From positions 307,983 to 371,982 of the forward strand of contig NZ_QLMI01000004.1 in the NCBI RefSeq assembly GCF_003259835.1: DNA of 64,000 nucleotides, written 5' to 3'. Below, piece after piece: positions 53,387-61,885 of the stretch. The position numbers and the translations under genes were made by a program. The notes below the pieces were generated by a model. The model worked only from the letters and a program-made list of their open reading frames with translations, did not search any database and had not been told where the DNA came from. Positions within the stretch are counted from its first letter, which is position 1, and each line of letters begins with the position of its first letter. Source of the DNA: Flavobacterium aquaticum (GTDB taxonomy: Bacteria; Bacteroidota; Bacteroidia; Flavobacteriales; Flavobacteriaceae).

Positions 53387-54607
53387 TTAAAGTTCATCGT
53401 AGTTATCTCCAAAATTAAACGTAAGAGAGAATCTCAATGTGTTTTCTAATGGATTTCTCACTTTTGATGCTGAGAATAAATAGGAAACATCAATTTTTAC
53501 GATGTTATATTTAAACCCTGCTCCTAAAGTAAAGAATTTTCTTGCTCCTTTTAATTCGTTCTCATTAAAGTAACCTAGCCTTAAAGCAAACGAATCTTGA
53601 TACCAATATTCTGCCCCTAAAGCCCATGTAAACTCTTTTAACTCTTCTGAAAAACCATCAGGTGCATCACCAAATGATTTAAAAAGACCACTTGTCCAAC
53701 TAGTCTTTCTGTAATCTGATAATGCCTGACTGTAAGCATCGTCTGCCAAATCTTGCTCTGCATCATCAATATCACCACTTCCATCAGCATCAATAGCAGC
53801 TACTTTTGCTGGAGGTGTTGGCACTAATAATTTAGTAATTTCTGCAGTTACACCAACTTTACTATACTCATCAAAAATAAAATCAAAACCTCCACCTAAT
53901 CTAAAATTGGCTGGTAAGAAATTATCATTCAAATCGTCTTTGTCATAACTAATTTTTGGACCTAAATTTTGAAAATTAAATCCCCCTCTCCATCTTCCGT
54001 TGAAATCATCATAAGCAATTTCTTCAGATTGGTAATATCCTGCAATATCAACTGCAAATGTTGTTGCTGCTGATACATCATTATTTTCATCTGGTATTCT
54101 TAATGCCGAACGAATAAATCTTCCTCCAACAGCCATTGAAAAACGCTCACTTAACTTTAATGAATACGAACCATCTAATGCAAATTCGTTTGGATTTACA
54201 GTTCTAACCACTTCATCAGGATCTGGCGTTTGTCTCAAATCAATATCACCTAAACCAAAATAACGAAAAGAAGCTGCAAAAGCACTTCTTTCATTAATTC
54301 TATTATAATAAGATAACTGGCCTAAAGAAATATCATTAGCAATACTAGATAAATAAGGCGTATAACTTATAGAGAAACCTTGTTTTTGTAAAGAAAAGGC
54401 ATATTTAGCAGGATTGAATTGTTGCGAAAAAGCATCAGCAGAAGTTGCAACTCCCATATCTCCCATACCCGCAGAACGAGCATCAGCAGCAATTAATAAG
54501 AAAGGAACTCCAGTTGTTATAACTCGGCTATTATCTTCTTGCGCTTTAACATATTGTCCTACAGAAAATAAGACTAATAATAGAGCAATTTTTTTCATTG
54601 TATTCAT
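53387..54607 (-). CDS. porV: T9SS outer membrane protein PorV (LptO)
   Basis: 406 residues with a signal peptide (IALLLVLFSVGQYVKAQ) and a FadL-like barrel that starts FLLIAADARSAGMGDMGVATSADAFSQQFNPAKYAF, the PorV hallmark. PorV binds sorting domains after translocation and hands cargo to PorU for removal of the C-terminal domain and attachment to the cell surface. Located 30 bp after porU in one operon. Two Met codons lie at the start (54607 and 54598). Confidence 0.92.
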   Translation of the reverse strand: MNTMKKIALLLVLFSVGQYVKAQEDNSRVITTGVPFLLIAADARSAGMGDMGVATSADAFSQQFNPAKYAFSLQKQGFSISYTPYLSSIANDISLGQLSYYNRINERSAFAASFRYFGLGDIDLRQTPDPDEVVRTVNPNEFALDGSYSLKLSERFSMAVGGRFIRSALRIPDENNDVSAATTFAVDIAGYYQSEEIAYDDFNGRWRGGFNFQNLGPKISYDKDDLNDNFLPANFRLGGGFDFIFDEYSKVGVTAEITKLLVPTPPAKVAAIDADGSGDIDDAEQDLADDAYSQALSDYRKTSWTSGLFKSFGDAPDGFSEELKEFTWALGAEYWYQDSFALRLGYFNENELKGARKFFTLGAGFKYNIVKIDVSYLFSASKVRNPLENTLRFSLTFNFGDNYDEL

Positions 54608-54637
54608 AGAAATTAATTTGACAAATATAGTATTTTA

Positions 54638-57600
54638 TTACAGTATTACAAGTTTCTCGTATTTTTCAACAGATTTACCAGTTGAAGTTGATCTTACTTT
54701 GAGCTTATAAACATAAACTCCTTTACCAATTCTATCTCCAAAATCATCACGACCATCCCAAGTTACATCTCTACACAGAAAACCATCTGTTGTTACTTGC
54801 TGATTAATTGTTTTTACTAACTTTCCTGAAATAGTTAAAATTTGAACTTGTACATCAAGCGGTTCAAATGGCATATTGTGATTAAACCAAAACTCGGTAT
54901 AACTTACAAATGGATTTGGATAATTTAATACTTTCTCAATGCGCAATCCTTCATCTGAACAAATAGCATTAAATTGAATCTCTGCCGTAACCAAATTATT
55001 GTACACATCCCAAGCTTTAAATAAAATCGTATGCAAGCCTGGCGTCAAATCTCTAAATGGGAATCTTACAAATCCTTTAGTATAATCATCGTTTTCGGTT
55101 TCATAATACTCATTTAAAACGTATGGATTAGATTCATCGCCATCTAAAATTGCAACAATATCATGTCCAATTCCACTTGCTGTGTTGATTCCATTTTCAT
55201 CTTCTAAAAAAGCCAATAATATTGGAGAACAATTTGTAATTCCACCCGAAACAAAACCTTCATCATTCATATGAAGTCTTACTTTTGGCGGACTTGAATC
55301 TGCTACAGCATTTACGTTAACACCTCCTATTTGGATTGTTCTATCATATCCTGTTTGATTTTCGAGATTTGGCATATTACGTTTTGCGTAAAAGCTAATC
55401 TTTCCATTTCCTACTGGTATTCTAATATCTTGCGGAACTACGAAGCTAAATTCAAATTGTCCGTTTACAACCGAGGCGTTTCCTCTAAAAACGGTTTCGC
55501 CTAAAGTTGTAAAATTCATTTTTATTAATTGACCTGCTGGGAAAAAATTCCCCATAATGTTTGTACCTCCCGGACTTGGAGCAGCGACTCCATTATTAGC
55601 CAAAGTACTTCTGTTAATATCTTTATCAAAAATTTGAACTGCTAAATCTCCGTTATAGTTTGACAACAAAACATCGTTTTCATCTCGCACCTCGCCAGAA
55701 ATCTTAGCCAAACTTAAAGCTTGAAGTACTGGTAATGGTTGGCTTACAGGAACATCATTTACCCTAGTAAGCACCACTCTAGGTTTTGGAATAGCTAATT
55801 TTAATGCTGGATCACCAATAAAAAAAACTACCCTTCTGTTATCTGAACCAGTACTTAATTTTGTTGTACGTAAAGCTTCTGCAATTGAAGGATAATCATT
55901 TGACCCAAAAGCATACAAATCTTCACTTAATAAATTATTCATTACAAAACCTGTTGTAACACCTATTTGACGTGTAGTTGCAATCAAACCAATTGCTCCT
56001 CCTGCTTTATTCCAATACATATACTCGCCACCTGTGAAACGGTTTGGATCATCAAAACGTGTAAACTCGCAAGTTATTGTTATAAAAAGTGGATATCTGT
56101 ATCGATTCGTTAAGTTTTGAGCTTCAATTTTTTCAAACAATCTTTCTCTTGCTAGCGATTCTTCATTACCATGTCCAAAATAATTAAACACTAATGCTCC
56201 TAATTCTAATGCGTCTAAAAAATCATTTTTTGCTTCTGGATAGCGCTCTCCTCCAGCCGCCACTTGCTGCAAATACGAATCGGTGTGAATTTTTTCAACA
56301 TTAACAAAAGGTTTTTGAGTTGTTAAAGTATTGGCTAAATTATCAAGCCCAAATTGCAGCGTAGCATCGGTAAGATTATCCGCATCATCTGAATAAATTA
56401 CATAATTATTTCGCCATCTTCCGTATGATTTTTCATCATGATACTCTATTACTTTGTCAACCATTTCTTTAGCCTGACCAGCAGATGAGACTAACATTCT
56501 TCCAACAGCAATATCAATTCCATCAAAACCTCCTAACATTGTACCTTCATTGTCATCCATCAAACCAAAAAAATCATCAGACATAAAAGAAGAAAACAAA
56601 GAAAAGTTTGAAATATTATTAGTTTCAGAAGCAAATGGATTAAACCCATGAAAAACTGGAACTATATTAGTGTTGTTAAATAATCGATTTTTGTAATCAT
56701 AAGAAGCATCTCCAAAAAGATTCACGTATTTTACTCTTTTATCAGGAGTTGAAGCATTCCAATACACATACTTTATTAAATTTCTTATCGCCGCAATATC
56801 TTGTTTCCCAGATGCGAATTCATGATAAATTTTTTCCAAAGAAACCACTCTCACAACAAGTCCAGAATTTACTCGATGAAAATCTGCCAAACGTTCGGCT
56901 TGAGAAATTAAAAAATCAGGTGTTATAATTAGATAATCAATATCTTGAAAATTCCCTTGAGTATCTTTAAAAATAGTTCCCTTCAAATTTTGATTTAAAA
57001 CAGCAGCATTTGAATCGCGCAAAGGCGTAAAAGTATCCGACAAATCAACCGCTACATATTTTCTTGCCGTTCCTAAATTTGTTTTAAAACTAAAATTAGC
57101 TCCTGTTGTATTTTGATAACTAACAACATTGTACAAATCTGTTACATCCCAAACTTGTTCTATACCTGAAGCATTTGAAATTCTATATTCTCCAACACCA
57201 ATATTAGTTTGCTCTTGATCATTGAAAAACAAAAACTGTTTAGAAAAGCCTATCAAATTTCGTTTTGTCTTTAATCTTATAAAATCTAGAAAACCATTAG
57301 AACTTGGCACACCACCATTATTGTAAGCCAATGCAATCGTTATTGAGGAAGAAGTTGCATTAAAAACAGTATTCAAAGCAGATTCATAACCTTCAACTCC
57401 ACTTCCAGTAACTAATTGCGGAAAATTTAATGTTCCTAAATCGATATTATTAGCCTTTATATTAAATGAAGAGCTTCCGAATGATTTTGATGCTGTATTA
57501 ACTTTAATTTGAACAGGAACAGAAGTGTCGAGATTTGGAATAGTGAATTCGAAATTTTGAGTATCGTCAATATTAAACTGTTCTCCAAACCATCTTCTTC

Positions 57601-58552
57601 CTACTTTTCCAGCGTTTACTAAATCTTTTTCATAGTAAATAACATCATCAAATTGAGTAAAAGTTAGAGTTGGAGAAGCAATCGGCTGAAGCGCCTGTTC
57701 TATTCTTTTTCCCGAAGAACCTAAAGAAGTAATATAATAGTAGGATTTATCAGCAAATAAATTCACGCTGGTTAAACTCTCGGTATTCCAAGTATCAACC
57801 CCTTCAGCATAAAACAAAATATAATCACTGTTATCAAAAACACCATCATCTTCTCCAACAAATTGAATTGCATTTTCTTCTAAATCATTTGGATAAGGCA
57901 ATGTGTTTTCAAGAGGCAACATTCTACCACCGTTTCCATAAATCTTTATATTTCGCGGATCTACATTTACATTAAAGCCTATACTTTGCAAAAAAGACTT
58001 AGAAACTTTGTAAACACCCGATTTTTCAACATAGAAACGATGCCAATTTCCTGTTGCTAAAACCGAATTCGAAGTACTCTGAATTATATTCTGATTATTG
58101 ATTCTATTAGCTTGTCCTTCTTGAAACGAATAAGTAAACGAAATAACTTTCTTATAAACACTTCCTTCCTTTATAATAGGATTCAAAACCAAAACACCTT
58201 TGTAGACGTCTCGTGCACGAACAATTTCTAACTTTGCATCAATCTTAAGTGGAATTAATGTTTTGTTTAAATCATAAAGCTCAGACTCATTAATAGTTTG
58301 ATAATTCACATTAGTAACAATTAAACTTGAGGCATTTGCATTTGCAGAAACTGGCACCACTTGCTTGTATTGAATTTTTCGTAACGGAATATCAATATTA
58401 TAAAATTCTAAATCAAACTGTGGAACTTTAATTAAAACATCACCTGTATTGTAATCTAAATTAGAATTCCAATTAATAGATACATTTTCCGTTTGCTGAG
58501 AAAAAACAAACGAAATAGACAATAAAAGCAAAAATAGAATAGTTTTTTTCAT
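54638..58552 (-). CDS. porU: T9SS sortase PorU (C25 gingipain-like)
   Basis: 1304 residues with a signal peptide (ILFLLLLSISFVFS). The C25 domain has the catalytic pair His794 (NYFGHGNEESL) and Cys828 (FITITCEFTRFDD). The C-terminal end resembles a sorting-type domain (NYPNPFVSYTEFWF, YVYKLKVRSTSTG). PorU removes the sorting domain from T9SS cargo and, with PorV, links it to surface lipopolysaccharide. Divergent from gldJ, with porV downstream, as in Flavobacterium johnsoniae. Confidence 0.93.
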   Translation of the reverse strand: MKKTILFLLLLSISFVFSQQTENVSINWNSNLDYNTGDVLIKVPQFDLEFYNIDIPLRKIQYKQVVPVSANANASSLIVTNVNYQTINESELYDLNKTLIPLKIDAKLEIVRARDVYKGVLVLNPIIKEGSVYKKVISFTYSFQEGQANRINNQNIIQSTSNSVLATGNWHRFYVEKSGVYKVSKSFLQSIGFNVNVDPRNIKIYGNGGRMLPLENTLPYPNDLEENAIQFVGEDDGVFDNSDYILFYAEGVDTWNTESLTSVNLFADKSYYYITSLGSSGKRIEQALQPIASPTLTFTQFDDVIYYEKDLVNAGKVGRRWFGEQFNIDDTQNFEFTIPNLDTSVPVQIKVNTASKSFGSSSFNIKANNIDLGTLNFPQLVTGSGVEGYESALNTVFNATSSSITIALAYNNGGVPSSNGFLDFIRLKTKRNLIGFSKQFLFFNDQEQTNIGVGEYRISNASGIEQVWDVTDLYNVVSYQNTTGANFSFKTNLGTARKYVAVDLSDTFTPLRDSNAAVLNQNLKGTIFKDTQGNFQDIDYLIITPDFLISQAERLADFHRVNSGLVVRVVSLEKIYHEFASGKQDIAAIRNLIKYVYWNASTPDKRVKYVNLFGDASYDYKNRLFNNTNIVPVFHGFNPFASETNNISNFSLFSSFMSDDFFGLMDDNEGTMLGGFDGIDIAVGRMLVSSAGQAKEMVDKVIEYHDEKSYGRWRNNYVIYSDDADNLTDATLQFGLDNLANTLTTQKPFVNVEKIHTDSYLQQVAAGGERYPEAKNDFLDALELGALVFNYFGHGNEESLARERLFEKIEAQNLTNRYRYPLFITITCEFTRFDDPNRFTGGEYMYWNKAGGAIGLIATTRQIGVTTGFVMNNLLSEDLYAFGSNDYPSIAEALRTTKLSTGSDNRRVVFFIGDPALKLAIPKPRVVLTRVNDVPVSQPLPVLQALSLAKISGEVRDENDVLLSNYNGDLAVQIFDKDINRSTLANNGVAAPSPGGTNIMGNFFPAGQLIKMNFTTLGETVFRGNASVVNGQFEFSFVVPQDIRIPVGNGKISFYAKRNMPNLENQTGYDRTIQIGGVNVNAVADSSPPKVRLHMNDEGFVSGGITNCSPILLAFLEDENGINTASGIGHDIVAILDGDESNPYVLNEYYETENDDYTKGFVRFPFRDLTPGLHTILFKAWDVYNNLVTAEIQFNAICSDEGLRIEKVLNYPNPFVSYTEFWFNHNMPFEPLDVQVQILTISGKLVKTINQQVTTDGFLCRDVTWDGRDDFGDRIGKGVYVYKLKVRSTSTGKSVEKYEKLVIL

Positions 58553-58706
58553 TAGCAGTAAAACGTGATTAACACATATATATTACAAAGAGAAAAAAAT
58601 TATTTATTTTATTCTAATTTTTTACAATAAAACTTAGGATAAAACGTTGTAAGAGAAAGGATTTTAACATAACATTAATTTTTTTTTACAAAATTTTAAA
58701 AACATG

Positions 58707-58736
58707 TTGCATTTTAATTCATAATTATTATCTTGC
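58707..58736 (+). promoter_or_regulatory. Promoter of gldJ
   Basis: TTG at 58707-58709, 19-bp spacer, TATCTTGC at 58729-58736 (one mismatch to TAnnTTTG), with the ATG at 58764. Confidence 0.5.
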
Positions 58737-58763
58737 GACACTAAATTTATTACCTACTAAAGT

Positions 58764-60464
58764 ATGAAAATTAAGAAAATTATGGCTTTAAAAGTGTTAG
58801 TAGTATTAGCACTGGCATTAGGTTTTACGGGTTGTAGCAAAAAAGGAAGCACCAAAGGTGGTTCTACAGCTACAGGATGGAAAATCAATGACAAAAAAGG
58901 TGGTTTCCAGTTTAATGACAAGTTTAAACAACAAGAAACTCCTCCAGGAATGATTTCTATTGAGGGTGGTACTTTTACTATGGGTAAAGTACAAGACGAT
59001 GTTATGCATGATTGGAATAACTCTCCAAACCAACAACACGTACAATCTTTCTTCATGGACGAAACAGAAGTTACCAACAAAATGTATTCTGAATACTTAT
59101 TTTGGGTAAAAACAGTTTTCCCTCCAACAGAAGAAAATTACAAACATATTTATAACGGAGCAATTCCAGATACTTTAGTATGGAGAAATCGTTTAGGATA
59201 TAACGAAACGATGACTAACAACTACTTAAGACATCCTGCTTATGCTGACTACCCAGTAGTTGGAGTTAACTGGATTCAAGCAGTTGAATTTAGCAAATGG
59301 AGAACTGACCGTGTAAATGAAAACATTTTAGAGCGCGAAGGCTACCTTAAGAAAGATAACAAAATCAAATTAGGTTCTGACGTAACTGCTGAAAATTCAT
59401 TCAGTACTGAAACTTATATCAATACACCTTCAAAAGCGTTTGGTGGAAATGAAGAAGTAGTATTGAAAAAAGAAATGGGTGGTGGAAGAAGACCTGCTGC
59501 AGATACTGCTAAAAATGTTTATGCTCAAAGAAGTTCTGGTTTAATTTTACCAGAATATAGACTACCAACAGAAGCTGAGTGGGAATATGCCGCAGTAGCT
59601 TTAGTTGGAAACAGAGAGTACAACATCTATAAAGGACAAAAGAAATACCCTTGGAGTGGTCAATATACTCGTTCTGCTAAAAGACAGTACAGAGGTGACC
59701 AATTAGCTAACTTTAAACAAGGTAAAGGAGATTACGGCGGAATTGCCGGATGGTCTGATGATGGAGCTGATATTACAAATAAAGTAAAAAGTTATGCACC
59801 AAATGATTTCGGATTATACGACATGGCAGGTAACGTAGCTGAGTGGGTACAAGACGTTTACAGACCAATGGTAGATGACGAAGCAAATGACTTTAACTAC
59901 TTTAGAGGTAACGTTTATACTAAAAATAAAATTGGTGAAGACGGAGTTGTTGAATTAGTAACTTCTGACAATATCACTTACGATACTTTGAGTAATGGTA
60001 GAATTATGGCTAGAAATTTCCCTGGTCAAATTGCTCAAGTTCCTGTTGATGAAAACGAAACTTATTTAAGAACTCAATTCTCAACTTCAGACAACAGAAA
60101 TTATAGAGATGGTGATAGACAATCTACACGTTTCTACAAATTTGGAGGTTCTGAAGAAGAGCAAGAAGGTGGAGAAGAAAAATTCAGAATGTACGAAGCT
60201 CCTAAACATTCTATCACTGCTGATAGTTTAGGTAAAATGGACAAGAAATTTGATAAATCTGACAAGAGAACTACTTTAGTAGATGACAACGTTAGAGTTT
60301 ACAAAGGAGGTTCTTGGAGAGATAGAGCATACTGGTTAGATCCTGCTTCTAGAAGATTCTTCCCTCAAGACATGGCTACAGATTACATCGGATTTAGATG
60401 TGCGATGTCTAAAGTAGGTCCTAAGTCAAACAAAAAGACTCCTAGAGGAAATCCTAAAAAATAA
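58764..60464 (+). CDS. gldJ: Gliding motility lipoprotein GldJ
   Basis: 566 residues with a lipobox at Cys24 (ALGFTGC) followed by SKKGS. The protein has an FGE/SUMF1-like fold (MISIEGGTFTMGKVQDD, FFMDETEVTNKMYSEYLFW, YRLPTEAEWEYAAVAL, NDFGLYDMAGNVAEWVQD, YKGGSWRDRAYWLDPASRRF). In GldJ this domain is structural, not a formylglycine oxidase. GldJ is needed for gliding and T9SS function in F. johnsoniae. Neighbours porU and murF are the same as in that species. Confidence 0.94.
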   Translation: MKIKKIMALKVLVVLALALGFTGCSKKGSTKGGSTATGWKINDKKGGFQFNDKFKQQETPPGMISIEGGTFTMGKVQDDVMHDWNNSPNQQHVQSFFMDETEVTNKMYSEYLFWVKTVFPPTEENYKHIYNGAIPDTLVWRNRLGYNETMTNNYLRHPAYADYPVVGVNWIQAVEFSKWRTDRVNENILEREGYLKKDNKIKLGSDVTAENSFSTETYINTPSKAFGGNEEVVLKKEMGGGRRPAADTAKNVYAQRSSGLILPEYRLPTEAEWEYAAVALVGNREYNIYKGQKKYPWSGQYTRSAKRQYRGDQLANFKQGKGDYGGIAGWSDDGADITNKVKSYAPNDFGLYDMAGNVAEWVQDVYRPMVDDEANDFNYFRGNVYTKNKIGEDGVVELVTSDNITYDTLSNGRIMARNFPGQIAQVPVDENETYLRTQFSTSDNRNYRDGDRQSTRFYKFGGSEEEQEGGEEKFRMYEAPKHSITADSLGKMDKKFDKSDKRTTLVDDNVRVYKGGSWRDRAYWLDPASRRFFPQDMATDYIGFRCAMSKVGPKSNKKTPRGNPKK

Positions 60465-60482
60465 TTTTCATACAAAATACTT

Positions 60483-60516
60483 AAAAAAGCCCTTTCGTTT
60501 GAAAGGGCTTTTTTTT
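60483..60516 (+). terminator. Intrinsic terminator of gldJ
   Basis: AAAAAAGCCCTTTC-GTTT-GAAAGGGCTTTTTT, a 14-bp perfect stem with a T-run. Confidence 0.9.
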
Positions 60517-60544
60517 ATCTTCGTTTCGATTTAAAACAACAAAT

Positions 60545-61831
60545 ATGATCACAATTACCACATTGCATTCTTTATTTCTAAACTGCTCTAGCGTTTCAAC
60601 CGATACACGAAAAATAGAGAACGATTGTTTGTTTGTTGCGCTTAAAGGTGAAAACTTTGACGCCAACACCTTTTCAAAAGAAGCTTTAGAAAAAGGAGCT
60701 AAATATGTGATTATAGACAACCCAAACTATCAGATTGATGAGCGTACATTATTAGTAGAAGATTCACTTGTTGCCTTACAAGAGTTGGCCAAATACCATA
60801 GATCTTATTTAGGATTACCAATTATAGCTTTAACTGGAAGCAATGGAAAAACAACAACTAAAGAGCTAATTCATGCTGTACTATCAAAAAAATATAACAC
60901 CCTTGCTACCATAGGAAACTTAAACAATCACATTGGAGTTCCTCTTACTCTTTTACGATTTACAAAAGAAACAGAAATTGGTATTGTTGAAATGGGCGCT
61001 AATCACCAGAAAGAAATTGAATTCTTATGTAAAATTGCACAACCAGATTATGGTTATATCACTAATTTTGGAAAAGCACATTTAGAAGGTTTTGGCGGAG
61101 TTGAAGGTGTAATCAAAGGCAAAAGCGAAATGTATGATTATCTAAGAAATAATGACAAAATCGCTTTTATAAATGAAGATGACACTATTCAAACTGAAAA
61201 AACTAATAATATAAAAAGATTTAGTTTTTCGGCATATAATCCAAATTCTGATGTTAGAATTACAGATGTAAAAGCAAATCCAATGGTGAAAATTCTGTAT
61301 AACAACCTAACCATCAATTCACATCTTATAGGAATTTATAACGCCAATAATATTAATGCTGCAATAACTATTGGAAAGTATTTCAAAGTAACAGACGAGT
61401 TAATTAAAGAGGCAATTGAAAATTATATTCCTGAAAACAATCGTTCCCAATTGATACACAAAAACGGAAACGAAATAATTCTAGATGCTTATAATGCAAA
61501 TCCGAGTAGTATGTCGGCAGCTATTACTAATTTTATTCAATTAGAAAAAAGCAATAAAATTGCAATTCTTGGTGATATGTTTGAATTAGGAGAAGAAAGT
61601 CTTATCGAACACAAGAAAATTGTAGATTTACTAATTAATGAAACTACGATAACTACTTATTTTATTGGAAAAGATTTTTATGCTAACCAAACACCAAACT
61701 CACATTTAAAATTCTTCGAAAGTTTTGAAAATTTTGCAGCTTTTTTTAGTTCAAATCAACCAGCTGAGTGTTTAATGTTAATAAAAGGATCTAGAGGAAT
61801 GGCATTAGAAAGAACTCTAAGTCTTCTATAA
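60545..61831 (+). CDS. murF: UDP-N-acetylmuramoyl-tripeptide--D-alanyl-D-alanine ligase
   Basis: 428 residues. Mur ligase layout: N-terminal UDP-MurNAc-tripeptide domain (SSVSTDTRKIENDCLFVALKG), ATP P-loop GSNGKTT (98-104 region), EMGANHQKEI and NFGKAHLEGFGG, then the C-terminal domain (LDAYNANPSSMSAAI, ILGDMFELGEES). It adds D-Ala-D-Ala to UDP-MurNAc-tripeptide in the cytoplasm. Starts after the gldJ terminator. Confidence 0.95.
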   Translation: MITITTLHSLFLNCSSVSTDTRKIENDCLFVALKGENFDANTFSKEALEKGAKYVIIDNPNYQIDERTLLVEDSLVALQELAKYHRSYLGLPIIALTGSNGKTTTKELIHAVLSKKYNTLATIGNLNNHIGVPLTLLRFTKETEIGIVEMGANHQKEIEFLCKIAQPDYGYITNFGKAHLEGFGGVEGVIKGKSEMYDYLRNNDKIAFINEDDTIQTEKTNNIKRFSFSAYNPNSDVRITDVKANPMVKILYNNLTINSHLIGIYNANNINAAITIGKYFKVTDELIKEAIENYIPENNRSQLIHKNGNEIILDAYNANPSSMSAAITNFIQLEKSNKIAILGDMFELGEESLIEHKKIVDLLINETTITTYFIGKDFYANQTPNSHLKFFESFENFAAFFSSNQPAECLMLIKGSRGMALERTLSLL

Positions 61832-61837
61832 CAAGCA

Positions 61838-61862
61838 AAAGAGCCGTCAAAAACGGCTCTTT
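61838..61862. terminator. Bidirectional terminator between murF and the surface protein gene
   Basis: AAAGAGCCGT-5 nt-ACGGCTCTTT, T-run on both strands, between the convergent genes ending at 61831 and 61886. Confidence 0.88.
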
Positions 61863-61885
61863 CTTTAAAAAATCAAACAATCAAG

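Noticed and set aside
58764..60464. Calling the FGE-like protein a formylglycine-generating enzyme
   Set aside because: Lipoprotein signal, neighbours porU and murF, and overall sequence fit GldJ, in which the domain is structural.
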